From contig CM074761.1 of the NCBI GenBank assembly GCA_037355855.1, positions 6,515,688 to 6,579,687 of the forward strand: a DNA stretch of 64,000 nucleotides. Reading direction: 5' to 3'. This document shows, in pieces, positions 11,040 through 24,623 of this stretch (position 1 is the first letter of the stretch; each line of letters starts with the position of its first letter). The stretch comes from Pseudo-nitzschia pungens. Its lineage: Eukaryota; Bacillariophyta; Bacillariophyceae; Bacillariales; Bacillariaceae. The translations under genes and the position numbers were made by a program. A model generated the notes under the pieces. That model ran no database searches, had not been told where the DNA came from, and was given only the letters and a program-made list of their open reading frames with translations.

Positions 11040-13691
11040 ATGGGCTCCTTTTCCTCCGAAGAAGCCGCCGAGCTGGTGGCAACGATTCGCGGCGAGCACG
11101 TCGTCATGAAGCGATGGTTCAACGAGGATCCATCCGAGGAGGCTGCCGCCCTCCGAGAGAAGTACGGGAAATACCCGGGTCTTTGGAAGGAAGTCCTGAA
11201 CTGGGTGGGATGGAAGGAGGCCCGAAAGACCTACCTGAAACACACCCAGCAGCGAGAAGCAGGCACGGCAAACGGGACTGCGAACGGAAACGAAAACGAA
11301 AATCGAAATGGAAACGAAAACGAAAATGGAAACGGAAACGGAAATCCAAACACGAATCCAACTATCGTTTCGACCAGCCAAACACCGGGCGACAAACCGG
11401 CTCCCCGCAAGCGGCGTTCCCGCTGGGGCAACGCCGGCAATGATGCTGCTGCTGCAACCTCCACAAACAACAACGCCAACGCCAACACCAATACCGCCAA
11501 CAAGCGTCGTTCTCGCTGGGGGAGAGAAGACCCGTCGAACCGTGAGACTCCGACCGCAACTCCGACGTCCACGTCGACGCCAACCGCAACCGCCGGTGGC
11601 CACTACGGTCCTTCGTCGTCGTCGGCGGCGGCGGCGGCGCTTCCCCGCTCCCTCCCGGGACTCGGAATCGGCCTGGGACTCCCCGGAATGCCCACCAACC
11701 TGAACCCCGAACAAAAAACCGAGATGCTTCGGCTGCAGGGGCGATTGCGGGAAATCAACACCAAGCTGGACAACCTCGAGGCCGAAGCGGCCCGGGTCGA
11801 TGCGCTTCCGAGGGGACACCGGGAACGGTCTCCCTCGCCGCCCCCGAGTAAGTGGACCGGACCGGACCGGACTGTTTTGCGTTGTGTTGCATGATATGAT
11901 GGAGTTGGGTGCATTTCGCAGGAAAGCTAGAGCTCACGAAACGACATTGTTTTTGTGTTTTGTTTTGGAATGCTCGTTCTCTTGTCTCGCGGTTTGTTGC
12001 GTTTGTTTGCGGTGCATTCCTTTATGCATTCATTCATTCATGGATCATGCACCGATAATGGATTTATCCAAACTCCTGCTTCCGTGGTGCTCTGTCTCTT
12101 TCTCTCTTTCCATCTATTTTTGTCATTTTAACTATTGTTGCTACTATTATTCTTGCTGCTATCATTGTTTCCATTTTATCCTGTCATCTCCTCCCCGCCA
12201 CCAGTCTACGGAGCGGACGGAAAACGCAAGAACACACGGTCGGTCCGCTGGCGCCAGAAATACACCTCCGAGCGCCACGACGTCCTCGAGCAACTCATGG
12301 GCCTCAATCCGGCCACCCGCCAGTCCTGTCTCTTCAAGCGGAAGCGCACCAAGAAAATCCGGATCCCCATCGAGGAACACCCCCAGTACAACTTTATCGG
12401 ACTCATCATCGGACCCCGCGGCAAGACGCAAAAGGAACTCGAGAAGAAAACCGGATGCAAGATCGCCATTCGGGGACGCGGATCCGTCAAGGAGGGCGCC
12501 CGGGGACGACGCGACGGAAAGGTCACGGAGAGCGACGACGAGCCCCTCCACGTGGTCATCACCGGAGACGACCAGCGATCGGTGGATGCGGCCACCGATA
12601 TGATCGAGCAGATGCTGGTGGTCATCGACGACGAAAAGAACGTGCACAAACAGAGACAGCTGCGGGAACTGGCGCTCCTCAACGGGACCCTCAAGGAAGA
12701 AAACGAGTACTGCCCGATCTGTGGCGAAAAGGGACACCGGGCCTTTGAATGTCCCAAGCGATTCGCCAACAGCAACCACCACGGCAAAAAGAATCACTAC
12801 CACAACAACAATAATGGCAACAACAGCAATGGCCACGGCAACGGCGCAGGTTTGGGAATCCGATGTGCGTTCTGTGGAGACAGTGGCCATCCCACCCGGG
12901 ATTGTCCGCTCAAGCGGTCCTCGGGGGAAGCCAGAACCACGGCGGAAACCAAGGAAATGGACTCGGATTACGTCTCCTTTATGGCCGAGCTGGACGGGAA
13001 ACCGGTGGAAGCATCGCAGTCGCAATCGCAGTCGCAATCTCTATCGCAACCGGCGCAAACCACCGCTGCCGCTCTTGCGCACAAATCGGACGCCGGCCTT
13101 CCACCGAGGACGACGAATTCGTATCTGCCGCCGCCGCCACCACCACCTCCCCCGCCGCCATCGCAGGGAACGAATGCCGGCCTGTTGCCACCACCGCCGC
13201 CGCCGCCGCAGGGAGCTTCCACCAATCTGCCTCCGCCACCACCGCCGCCGCCCATGCCAAACAGCAACAGCAGCAACAACAACAACAACAAGGGATTGCC
13301 TCCACCACCCCCCAACGGAATGCACGGACCACCGGGCGGTCACAACCAACACCAACACCCGTACGGAAGCAACAACAACAGCAGCAACAACAGCAACCGT
13401 CCGTATCGCCATGGAGGACAACAACAACAACAACAGCACCACTATGGCAATCACAATCAAAATCACAACAGCAACCACTACCGGGGCGGAGGAAGCGGAC
13501 CACCGCAAGGAGGGAACTACTACGGCCACGGAGGAGGTGGAAGTGGACAAGACCAGGGACAGCAGCAGCAACAACAACAACAACAACAACAGAATCAGCA
13601 GTACCAACAAACCTGGGACTATACGGCCTATTACGGACAAGGAGGCGAAACCGGTGGAGGTGCCGGTGGATTCAATTGGTGGGAAAACTAA
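11040..13691 (+). CDS. SF1: Splicing factor 1 / branch-point binding protein
   Basis: There are two exons, 11040-11847 and 12205-13691, joined by a GTAAGT...CAG intron. The split codon restores the conserved P-I-Y-G-x-x-G-K-R junction, and the product has 764 residues. SF1 recognises the intron branch point and contacts U2AF in early spliceosomes. In order there are a family-atypical N-terminus; two K-R-R-S-R-W motifs (Trp129 and Trp160) resembling U2AF ligand motifs; a helix-hairpin segment (about 220-255) ending in R-S-P-S-P-P-P; an SF1 block with L-N-P-A-T-R; a KH domain with G-L-I-I-G-P-R-G-K (about 337-345); a QUA2-like helix (about 412-428); two CCHC zinc knuckles (about 438 and 490); and a long Pro-, Asn- and Gln-rich tail. 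The KH, QUA2 and zinc-knuckle order is diagnostic. The AAC-rich leader is unusual. Confidence 0.93.
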
Positions 13692-15126
13692 ACGAAACTC
13701 AACTCAACTCCAACAAACCAAACACAAACACAAAACCCAATCCAAACAATTCCAATACAGTGTAATATTACAATTCGACTGATTAGATTCGATTCGATTC
13801 GATTCAATGCAAAAACAATCCAAATACTAATCCAAATACTAATCCAAATCCAATTCCGTCCATGCGAACCCAAATTATCACCACGCCAACGAATTCCTTC
13901 CTTCCACCCAACGCGGTGTGCTGGCAGGGGGAGGGAAGCAGGCAGGCAGCACAGTGCGGTGCGGTGCAGTGGCAACGCAACGCACTCGGATTGCGGCATG
14001 GTATATAGATACATACATTATTACTATAATATACACACACATGGATTCACGCAAGGGAATCCGAGAACGCGGGGAGATGAGATCAGATCAGATCAAATGA
14101 AATGAAAATGAAAATAGGTGAGGTGAGGTGAGGTGAGGTGAGGTGAGGCTTGGAAACGGAACGTTCCAGTTTCGCCTCGGCGAACGAAACGAAACGGGAA
14201 AATGCCGCAACATGGTGCGACATCATTTTCGTGCGAAAGAGCCGAACGGAATTGTGTGCGAGTTGTTCTTCTCATTACGTTATGAGCATGGGAAAATCCC
14301 GGCCAGCACTGTCCACCCCAAACAAAACAAAACAAAACAAAACAAAAACAAAAAAAGAAATAGGCCGTTGCAAATAAGCACTTACATATATCAACGCTAT
14401 CGATCCATTTGCTCATCAAACACAACAATTGCCTCCTGGTGTCGTGACCAAACCAAGCCAGTGTTGGTTGCAACCGCAACAGACCCTGCTGGATGGCAAT
14501 ACCTCGGACCGCATATCTTCCGTGCCGTACTGCATTGTGCTGTATACTGTATTGCGCTGCGCGTACAAGTACTCGTCGGACGCTTGGTTTCGCCGCAACG
14601 GGAGTTTCGGACGACGGCGCAACAGCGCAATTGCATTCCCGCAGACCGGACGCCACATCCACGGTCGGTCCACCATCGCAGCACCCACGAGTCAGTGCAC
14701 TAAGTTACATTGTACGAGTACGAGTACGGTACGAGTCCAGTAGTATCCAAGATCAGCATCGGCTGGATGTGCAGCGCTCTGCGATGCAAGGGTTGAATTA
14801 ACTTGCGTTCACACGATTTCGGCTAATGGTAGTACTACTGTTGATAATATGATGAACACTCATTCATGAAAATAGCAGAGTGTTGATTGTTTAGCTCTAC
14901 AAGTACTGATTTTGTCCGAATGCAGGTTTTTGGATAGAAATGTGTGGTCAAGGCCATCAAAGTGTTTTTTCTCAGTGTGTGAAACAGCAGAAGCATAAAA
15001 ATGTTGTTCAACGCCACAACATGTCCAATTCGTGCCTACAAAGCGACAACACCAAAAAAATAGTTCGGGATTCATGAACTCGAATGTATTATGAATACGC
15101 AATCATTGATTTCCTTTCTGCTCCGT
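13692..15126. other. Intergenic region between SF1 and the SecA-like gene
   Basis: No gene is supported. The first part is the SF1 3' flank with ATTCG and AATCC short repeats. A GGTGA pentamer run lies near 14,117-14,147 and an AAAAC run near 14,319-14,346. ORFs over 14,100-14,800 on both strands lack family features and are probably chance. The region downstream of the minus-strand stop at 15,127 should hold that gene's 3' end. Confidence 0.6.
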
Positions 15127-18100
15127 TTAGCCAAAGTATTCCACCGCCAGCCTATTCGTAACAGCGTCCGAGATTCGTTTGCTGATTTCGGCTTCTACGA
15201 CACTAGCCACGTTATCGCTTCCACCCGAAATCTGCACAAAAACCTTCGAAAGATTATCAATGTCGGATGCAGTGTGCACCCGCCCGTTCGCCGATGCGCC
15301 GGCAATCCGCTGTAATTGACGTGTATCAGTTCCCCCACCGAATCCAATCACATGCAATTCCACGGAATATCGAAAATGTGCGCCGAGATTCGAGAAATGC
15401 TGGGCTGCGGCTGCAGAATCATCCGCCATGCCATCGCTCATAAAGATGATAACCGCTTGATGAGATTGGGGAGTCTTTCGGGCAAGACCACATGCCAGAG
15501 ATGCGGCTGGCTCGAAACACGTGTTACCTCCACTGTAGCTTAGGTTGGAAGGGGCATTGATTATGCTGGTCAAGTCGCAAGTGACTCTTGCGTTACCGTC
15601 GAACTGCACAACAGATATCAAATCTGAATCATGCTGGCGCTGACGACGATTGCGCAGAAATTTGTTGTAAACGGCAACAACTCCTGACCAGTCGCGTTGC
15701 ATAGATCCAGACTCATCAAGCACGAAAATGTTGTGCTTTCTAGAATTATCCATCATCCCGCTTGCTACATTCTGAACAGCAGTCCTAGGAATCAGTGGCA
15801 CCACTGTCACTTCACGTCCCTCCACGTTCGAGGGATGATCATAGTAAGATTCTGCAATATCATTTTCAAACTTCACCGTAGCGACAGGATCAAAAGAACA
15901 GACAAACAAGTCTATGTCTTTATCCAACAAGTTCCCGACGACTGAATCCATTGTAAGACCCAAAGGATGTCGGACACCATGGTCATCAACATTTTGAGCT
16001 GAAAGACCATCAGGAGCACAACCATGAGCGGGGGCATCGGTGATAAGCAAGACAGCTTTTATCATACCTTCCCAGTCACCAGTGGAATCCCATTTCACAC
16101 AGTGTTCAATGGCACCGAGATGGTCCTCTGCCAAGTCTGAGCCACCCGAGGAGGAAGCCGTCAAGTTCCTGACGAAATGGATGGTCGGCTGTACGTCCTC
16201 ACTAAAATGGACATTTCCACCCCAAACTTTCTCCTCGAACTGATCGCCTCCATCACTGATATCACGGAAACCCAATACAGCAACTCGAAGGTTGAATTTC
16301 GATTCGGGGAATTTTATCTGGAGTCTTGAGAGTATTGAGTTCTGACCAGAAAGCAAATTTTGAACGGTAGACGTAATAGCAGTCGCATATGGGGCCATGC
16401 TTCCGGTGATATCAATTGCAAAAGCAAGATCAATATTCATTGGACCGGTATGCTTCTTCTTCATACTCAAGTATATTTCTTTGAATAGCTCCTTTGCTTT
16501 GTCCGCGTTCATATCAAGTAAAGCGTCAAAGTATTGGTGGGTAACCGCGTCTTTTGTCATCGCCTTCGAAAGTCTCATTTCAATTGTCTGGTAGTCATTT
16601 TCGAGGGTTCTGTTCCGAGCTTCACACAGCCTCTCGTAAAATTCTCCTCGTGGCCAGTTGCCGACCGATCCGCACGTAATTCCAAACTTGTCTTCTAGAT
16701 CTTTGTCCATGAGAATGAGCTTGTACGTTCCTTTTTTACCTTGGCGTGCCGTTCTGCCTTGAATCTGAATCTCTTCACTCATGTCAGACGACAGAAATGC
16801 CTGGATTACATGGACACCGCCAGCGTTATCCAAGGCATCATCTTTGGAGAAAAAATCAGTTCCACGACCAAATGCCGCGGTGCAAATTGTAATCTGGCCC
16901 GCCGTAGCAGCCTTACTAATGACAAATGCTTTCTCGTTTGCAGTCTTGTTTTCGGTAAGTATCTCCTTCCTTCGACCTAGTTTCCTATAATAAGGGCTAG
17001 AAACGTATTCGTTCAGTCGTTTTGAATCGTTAAAAAAGACGATCACCGCTCGTTTTTGCTTCGTTGCAATTCTCGAAGTCTCGTCTGTAATCTTTTGGAA
17101 AAAGTCGCTGATCCCTGTCTCTATTGATACGCCATCTCCGCCCTTGTCAAAGCTGAAATTCGATTGCCCGTATACAGAAGGAACATACAAGTATTGGTTG
17201 ACTCCATACTTTTGTAGGACACGCTTTTGGTAATCATTCATTACTTCGAGGGTCCCTGAGACACCAAGAATTCTTGTAGGTCGGATGTTTGCGTACGAGA
17301 ATTGACCGCATGAAATAGGCATTGTCAACACTCGGGACAGCGTAGCATCTCGATTTTTCAGGTTACCATTATCAGCCTCCTTAAGGTATGCGAAAATAGT
17401 TCTATACCCATACGTGACCTTGTATGATATCGTGTCTTGGATTTTGTATCCAATTCTGCCGGAAGCTTGGTCCAAATAATACAACGGCTCCTCGTCGACA
17501 CGTCGAACTTGATCTAGCATTAGTGCAATTTCATTGTCGAGCAAGAATTCAAACCCGGAGATTTTATGATTTAGATCCTTGTATTCGGACAAAGCTTTTA
17601 TGTCAGCCAAACGCAACCTTCTTCCTCCTCGTTTGTGTGCTTCCCAAATTTTGTATAGGATCTTTCCAACTTCAGGTTGTCTCAATTGAGCAACTTGGTT
17701 ATAAGTTTCTACATTCCGTTGCAAGATTAGGGAAAACAACAACTATTAGTTCAGATACATCGAAAATGGCATGAACGAAAAACGAGCACAAAGAGGACTC
17801 ACGGTCATAAAATTCAGATCCGAAGAAAACATCTACTTCGTCAACTAATAGGATTTCTTCGAAGTCGCCCTTCTTCGCTCGATTTGAGGACGTATTGAAC
17901 CTTTTTTCTGGTATTGCAGAGCTGCCGTCAATGTCGGCAACATGTGCTCCTCGCGGATTCGATATCCCAGTTTTCATGAATTCCTCTTTTTGATCACCTG
18001 CTTGATTGCCACACACCAACGAGAGGGTCATTCCACGGATGTTCCCCTTGGCTGCAGTCGTTTCTTCCGAAAAGGTCGTAATTTTGCTGTAATTGATGTA

Positions 18101-21100
18101 TTCCAAGAGCCCAAAATATTTGAAAACGTCACGAAACATATCGTAGTCTCTTGTTGATAAATACTCACTGTAGCATATACAACGAACTTGAAATCCAAGC
18201 AATCCAAAAATGGTAGCAGCAGCTCCCAAGATCATTGATTTTCCTTCACCAGTTCTAATTTGCAGTAATTGGCTTCGAAGTGAGCTCGAATCTGATACTC
18301 CACATCCAAACATACATAAAAGCGTCATGATTTGGATGTTGTGAGGTTTCATCAGGAGTTTTGAAGAGTCTATAGCGTGACCATCTGGGGCGTCTTGAAG
18401 TCGTTTATAGCTCTCTCCAGATTTGAGAATAGTAAAAAGGGAGAAAACCCCTGCAATCAATGTAGGCAAGATGGACTTCGTAGCAGCTCCAAAGCCATCA
18501 TCACATGATATTGGTTTCATCTTGTCGGCAGCATCAACTACCTTTTTTACAAGAACGCTAAGGTCTGCTCCAGGGGCCAAATATTCGCCAAGTAATGATG
18601 TGTATTTCGTCTCAAAATCAAGGAACTGCTGAAGCAACACAGCCGAATCTACATCTAACAGAAGTGTATTCATCGTTCCTTTCTGCAAGTAATTCCCTCG
18701 AATATCCTTAACCGTATCTTCAGGTGGCTTTTGAATAGTCTCCTCGTTCCAAACCATAGTTAGAACCTCTTTAAAATGACCAAACTCGGTAACAAGGTTC
18801 TGGGCTATACGAACCTCACGTTCATCGTTTGTGTCTTCTCCTCTCTGAAGACTTAGGCCGAGATCAAAAACAAACCCATATCCCCATTCCTTCTCAAGAC
18901 ACGATTCGAGAAGATCTGACATCACTTTCTTGGTGTAATCTTTGAACTGAGGTAATTCAACCAATACGGCTCCCATTCCCATAAAGCACCGACGGAACTG
19001 ATCACGACTCTCATTCGCAATTGCCATGGTTTGTAAGAGAGACATTGCATCCATACCAAGCTTGTCGATTTCCTTCTCGACGATTTCAACAATGCCAGTG
19101 TTCCAGGAATCTGGGAAAACATAACTGTGGGACTTGAATTTCTCTTGCATAAGCTTCAAATCATTAATGTTTTGATTCAACTCTTGATACATTCGTTGTG
19201 ACCAATTACTGCTCACTTCAATCCGTACCTTCTCTACATGATTTTTTACGAGCGCAGAAATATCGCTTCGAATTTTGTGCGTGTTGAGCTTTGGTCTGAC
19301 AAGATTTTCAATGATTTCTATACCTTGCAGCTTGAAGAGTAACTTTTCAACGAGATCATAGTGCTGCTCTTGCAATGCTTTCTGAGTGGCTTCTCTCAAA
19401 TTGTTTCCCACACTTCGGACTTCATTGTCAAATGGGCTCGAAGTACGATTGGATTGATCGGCACACTCGCTCCTCAAAACGCTAATCGCTTCTTTCATCT
19501 GTTCTAATTTTGAAGTGACGCTCGCGCTTTGTTTAGAAGCAAGAAGTATCTCCATTTGTTCTTCGTAGGCTTGATTTATCTCATTCTTACTTGCGGATGG
19601 AGGAACTCCAAGAATTGCGAAAAATTTTAGCCTTCCTAAGTCACGACCATTTTGGAAATGTTTCATAATCATGCTCCGGAGCAATCCCAGCCACCGATCG
19701 CTTTTTACATGAGTCACTCCTTTCAATTGCTCGTGAAAAACTGAAAAGTGATCTGCAACAAATCCACCAAATGCTCTAACTTCTTCCGTCTTTCGCTTCA
19801 TGACTTCGAATTGGAAACCAGCAAGCTCCTTTTCGACCAACGACACTTCCTTCTGCATCCTCTCATACACCAATTGATTCGTAAGATTGAAGGCCTTGAT
19901 CGCGAGGCCATCTGACATTAGTGGAATAACATTGAGAACAAAGCCGCTATAATCAGCAAATAAGGGCTCAAATGCCCTACAGGTGTCTGATTGAAGAGCT
20001 TCCTGTGAGTTTTTGCATAGTAGCTGAAAGGCAGAAACGGTTTTCCCTTTCAATTCTTGAAGACTCGAAGATACTTCCGGAACATGCTTCGCAACTGTTT
20101 TGTTCATAATCGCCAACATGCAAAGACTGTCATTCAATGTTTGAAATTCGCGTATTCGCAACGCCTTCATTCCTTTTTGATGTTCATGATGTATCTTCCT
20201 CGACATTTCCGTCCTGATATTTTCGTAAGTTATGTTGCTTTGAAAGAACCATTTTTGAAACTTCGATTCAGATTGGAGTTTGTCCATCTTTTTCGCAAAC
20301 TCAATCAGCTCCATTTCTGCCGAAGACATATCCAATTGAATGCTTAATTCACGTTTGCGGGCTTTTTCAAAGTCTTTTATTGCTTTCAAACAGTAGTCGA
20401 TGATCTCATCTGGCAAATGTTGATGAAGGCCACGGTGATGAGATCGTTCTAGATTCTGAAGTATTGCGATACAATCATCGTAGCACTGAGCTTCGGCAGC
20501 TAATTCTGTCACTTCTTCGACGGCTTTGGTGACCTCCTCGTGCAATTTTTCTATGCTTGCGAAGTAAAGTTGCGACCAATCAGTGAATGCGGGTTCATTC
20601 CTATCTGCTGCACATTTTAGGCCATCAAGTAGCTCATTGATTTCTTTTGATTCGACGAACACAGTGTCGATAAATTTTCGAATGCGAGATGGTGCAGAAT
20701 TCTGCAATTCGGTATATCTCTTATTACAATCTTCCATCTCTCTCACAGAGTTATGTGTAAGGATATGCTTCAAATGGATTTCAACAATATCTAATTTTTG
20801 CCTTGTTTTTGCCAAAGCACAGAAATTGGCTTTCGTGATCTGATCCTTCATATGTCTCACGATGTCTTGGAAATTTTTGTTCACGATCGATTTAGACTCC
20901 TTCACCTTTTCTGTTAAATTAATCTTCGTGGAATACCTCGTCTTATTTGGTAGAAACTCTCCGACTTCAGCGCTTGCTTCCTCGAGAACTTTAAGCAACA
21001 AGCCAATCTGCCGGCTTTTATCTTCAGTCAATGGTCGTCGAATATTATGGTCAAGTTTACCCACTGTCTCGGTGATATATTCATTAATCTTTCCTACATG

Positions 21101-24100
21101 TGCTCTAAATTTTGTCTTCTGTATCGTATCTTTAGATTTTGACATAGGCTGGAGGAACTTTTTGATACCACCGAAGTCTTTTTTTTCGATCATACTGCTT
21201 ATCAAGTCTTCGACATCATCCTGTCTAGTCTCACGTAGAAGTTCGAGTGAACGCAGTCTGCTCTTCACTTCATCGTCAAGAAATACATCCAGACTCGTTG
21301 CTTTTTTTACTTCAACGAGAAGATTATCGATCTCATCGAAGTCCGGTGCCGCAATCAACATGTCCTCGATTTTCTTGACGTCATTAAAGATTCGGTCGCG
21401 CGCATGCTTCTTGATGGTATCGAATCTCGGAAGATGTAGCGAGGTCAGGGGGAAATCCCCCATGGCTTGTACTCGGGCAAGTGACAATGCTATTGTATCG
21501 TAGCCAACCTCTGAATGGAAAGACGATTCCAAAGTCTCCTTGAAATTTTCCATGGATCCGATAATTGCACCGTAAACTGATTGCACAAGTTCGCTGATAT
21601 CTTTCTGACAAGGGATTTCGATAACCTCTATGATCTCGCCGAGAGCAAAATCCATGCACTCCGTCACCACTGTCACTCGCTCCCAATCAAATGTCTCATC
21701 TGATATGGTATCAGTCCACCTCCTTGGAAATTTCTGCCAGTCTCTTGCTCTCCCGGTGATATAGACGCCCACCGCATCACTACTACGAGTTGCGCTATGC
21801 ACCATTCCCTCATCTTCAACTATGCGGCCGAATTTTTCAAACTCAACCATCACTGACGATAATTTTTTCAACTCTCGAGTTTGTTCGACATAATCTCCTT
21901 CGAAGTTTTCAAGCCAAAAAACAATGCCTTCAATAGCTTCAGCGTTGGCTGAGAGCATTCGGGAATAGTCACACATGATTTTTGTTAAACAATTCTGCAC
22001 AAAACAGTCTTCAGGAGAAAGAAAGTCGTCAAACCATTGATATCTTGAAAAGGTACGGACACGTTCACCGTCCTGCGTTCCATCGGTAAGCCTGTGAGCC
22101 AGAGCGTTCTTTGACATTTCATCCAATTCGGCAGATGCATTTTGTAGACAAGACTTCATATCATCTATGGCAGAGGCATACGACGATCTGATCTTGTCAA
22201 AAGTAGCACCCTCGAACGCCGAAAAGAACGAGGTTACATCACGAAGAATCGACAACTTTTTCAACCATTTTTTTCCACGTCGAAACTCGATCTCTTTCAG
22301 ATCAGAGCAAATGGTGGAGAAGTTTTTCATCAGTCGGGAGCATATTGTCTTTCGAATGAGTTCAGCCGAGAGGAAAATGTCATTACGCAAGCTGGTAGTT
22401 TTTGAGAAGTTAGAAATCCTTTCGAGATTGGCTATCTGCGTGGCGATGGCTTTCATGCATTGCTCATCTGTAAAGTCAATTCGTTTCTCGCCTGCCAATT
22501 CTTCATTCCATGTTTCAAACTGCGAGTTCAACTCGGTATAAAAAGCTCTTAGGGATTCCAAAGCTTCGGGGACACATTCAATGTGAATCAGTAAAGCTTG
22601 CTGATTGCGATGAACAGATTCCAAGACACTCAAAGCGGAGAAAATATTTTGCAATGTTTTTTCAGATGATAAGAGAATATTGCTTGCATCGAAGTGAGAT
22701 ACATCATTTTTGGCTGACACTATGGTTTCAGTGGTAAACTCAATCAATGGATCGAAAAGTATTCGACAGTCTGCATGGCACGCGCCCCATTCTTTCAACT
22801 TTCGTAAATCTTGGTTGATACTTCTGAAGTTGCATCTTCCAACATCGTCAAATATTTTTTTTTGAAACTTGACAACACCTTGAAAAATCGAATTCAATTG
22901 AAACTCCTTATCGAAAGATGAATCAATGGCATCAAGTTGCGATATTGCGTCCATAAGATGAGCAACATTGACCTCAGTAAAATAGCTTTCAGAATTCGTC
23001 CCGGCGTCACATTCTTGTTTCACAACATCATAAAGATATCCCACATGGTCAGCCAACAGTTCTTTGGAGTCTTTGACGGCTACTCGCATCTCCTCAAAAT
23101 CAATATACTTTTCGAAGTACTCGAAGTGTTTTTTGATCTCGCAGACTGCATCGATATCAACGGTACCACGATTCAAAAGAATCCCCAGTTGTCGGAGTAA
23201 CTTTTGTGCCGATCCACTCAATCTCATCTGGGACGCAATCGTTAACCCACATCTACCACTGCCACTAAGAATCCTATCGGTTGGCTTCAATTTCTGCTCC
23301 ATGAAGTTAGCCAGCGAATTATAATCGGTTTTAAGTGGATGTACAACATCGACAAAAGGAAATCCTTTTTGCAACGACTTCCGAATAAATGATAAGAAGT
23401 CGTTCACACCATCGTCCTTTGTTCCACTACTCGTACGAATGATTTCAGCCAAAAGACTTTTCTTTGCCCCGTCGAGTGAATCTGGTACGTCTTTTATTTC
23501 ATCCGCGTGAGTAAACAAAACCATGAAGCTCTTTCGTTCCTTCTTGAAATCTAGAATGAAATTGCGCATGAATTTCAAGATTGAACGCATAGATCCACCG
23601 CGATCTTCAAGAAGCGAGACGTAGTTAATCATCAGCACAAAACGCATAGTGCGACTCTTGCTTGCTACTTGTGATAGCATGACAGAAGTGGCAATATCGA
23701 CTTCCTCGCCATCAGTGTCCTCAAATCCTGGTGTGTCGAGATAGATGACCTCGTCTTCGACACCGCCATGACGAAAAAAACACTTAATATACTTTGTCAT
23801 CGATTCCTTTGCGTGACCAATCTCGAATCCGGATACAGGATCTTGAGTGTCGTAAATATCCTTTGGTGCTTCACCGCCACAGGAAAAGGATAACTTCTTG
23901 AAAGTTTTTCCTGCGATGCCTTGAATGAGAGTCGACTTTCCGGTACCAGTTTTGCCTACGATAAGAATCACGTCCCTTCCCTCTATACTCTCCAAGCTTT
24001 CCTCTCCCTTTCCAATGCAGCGGCGCAAAAGTTCCATATCAAATGCCTTGACAATCGTGGGCCCCGCATCATGCTTCAAATCCTTCTTTTCTTCTTTTTC

Positions 24101-24571
24101 TTCTTCGTCCGAATCAAAGTCAAAGCCATCATCGCTTTCTTGCATAGATTTGTAAGACAACAAATCATCGCATCCAGAGTCAGGGGTTCTCTTCGAGCTG
24201 GCAACAACATGCCATTTTTCGGATCCATCATCTTCCTTCTCGTCAATTGGCTTCGCTCCACTACCAAATGGTCGACAGTCCTCCGCCGCCTCGAAATTCA
24301 TCGGAACTTCAACTTCGGCTTCTTCGCTAATCTTTTCCACGCCATCTTCAACGAACGAATCGTAGCGCGACTCCTTATCCGCAACCAAACCTTCAACCCC
24401 CTCGCTCACAAAGTCCACACCATCTTCCAAACTAAAATCGTCCACAGATCCATCGTCACACTTTCTGTTCTGTACAGCTTCAGCCAAAACCAGACCACCG
24501 GCCTTCTCCGTAGCACCCGGGCCTCCGAGACCTTCCAACCATTGGTGATCATTATCACCAGCGCCTTGCAT
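15127..24571 (-). CDS. Giant GTPase - helical - SecA-like motor - double vWA protein
   Basis: Two exons (24571-17803 and 17708-15127) join across a 94-bp GTGAGT...TAG intron, giving about 3116 residues; the first in-frame ATG is at 24571. After an acidic N-terminus, a GTPase has G1 G-K-T-G-T-G-K-S-T (206-214), G3 D-T-P-G (279-282) and T-H-A-D (about 354-357), the G4 style of Toc34/GIMAP proteins. About 1300 helical residues follow. Near 1645-1700 a J-domain-like segment lacks HPD. A SecA-type ATPase has R-T-G-E-G-K-S (about 2106-2112), V-D-E-V-D (about 2243-2247), A-F-G-R-G-T-D and Q-G-R-T-A-R-Q-G-K (about 2572-2580). Two vWA domains carry MIDAS D-I-T-G-S (Asp2689) and D-E-S-G-S (Asp2921). 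No signal peptide or membrane segment is evident, so a cytosolic, nucleotide-driven scaffold or translocase is inferred. Family SecA proteins are bacterial or plastid export motors; this architecture is not one I know by name. Confidence 0.85.
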
Positions 24572-24623
24572 TTTCCTTTCGATGCCACTCAATTGATACT
24601 GTTACTTGGTATACTTTACACTC

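Noticed and set aside
12721..13782. Alternative 300-350-residue frames over the SF1 3' exon
   Set aside because: They come from the Pro-, Asn- and Gln-rich repeats read in other frames; the SF1 frame carries the KH and zinc-knuckle motifs.
14093..14801. Several 95-190-residue ORFs on both strands
   Set aside because: They overlap each other on opposite strands, lack motifs and splice structure, and end in simple repeats.
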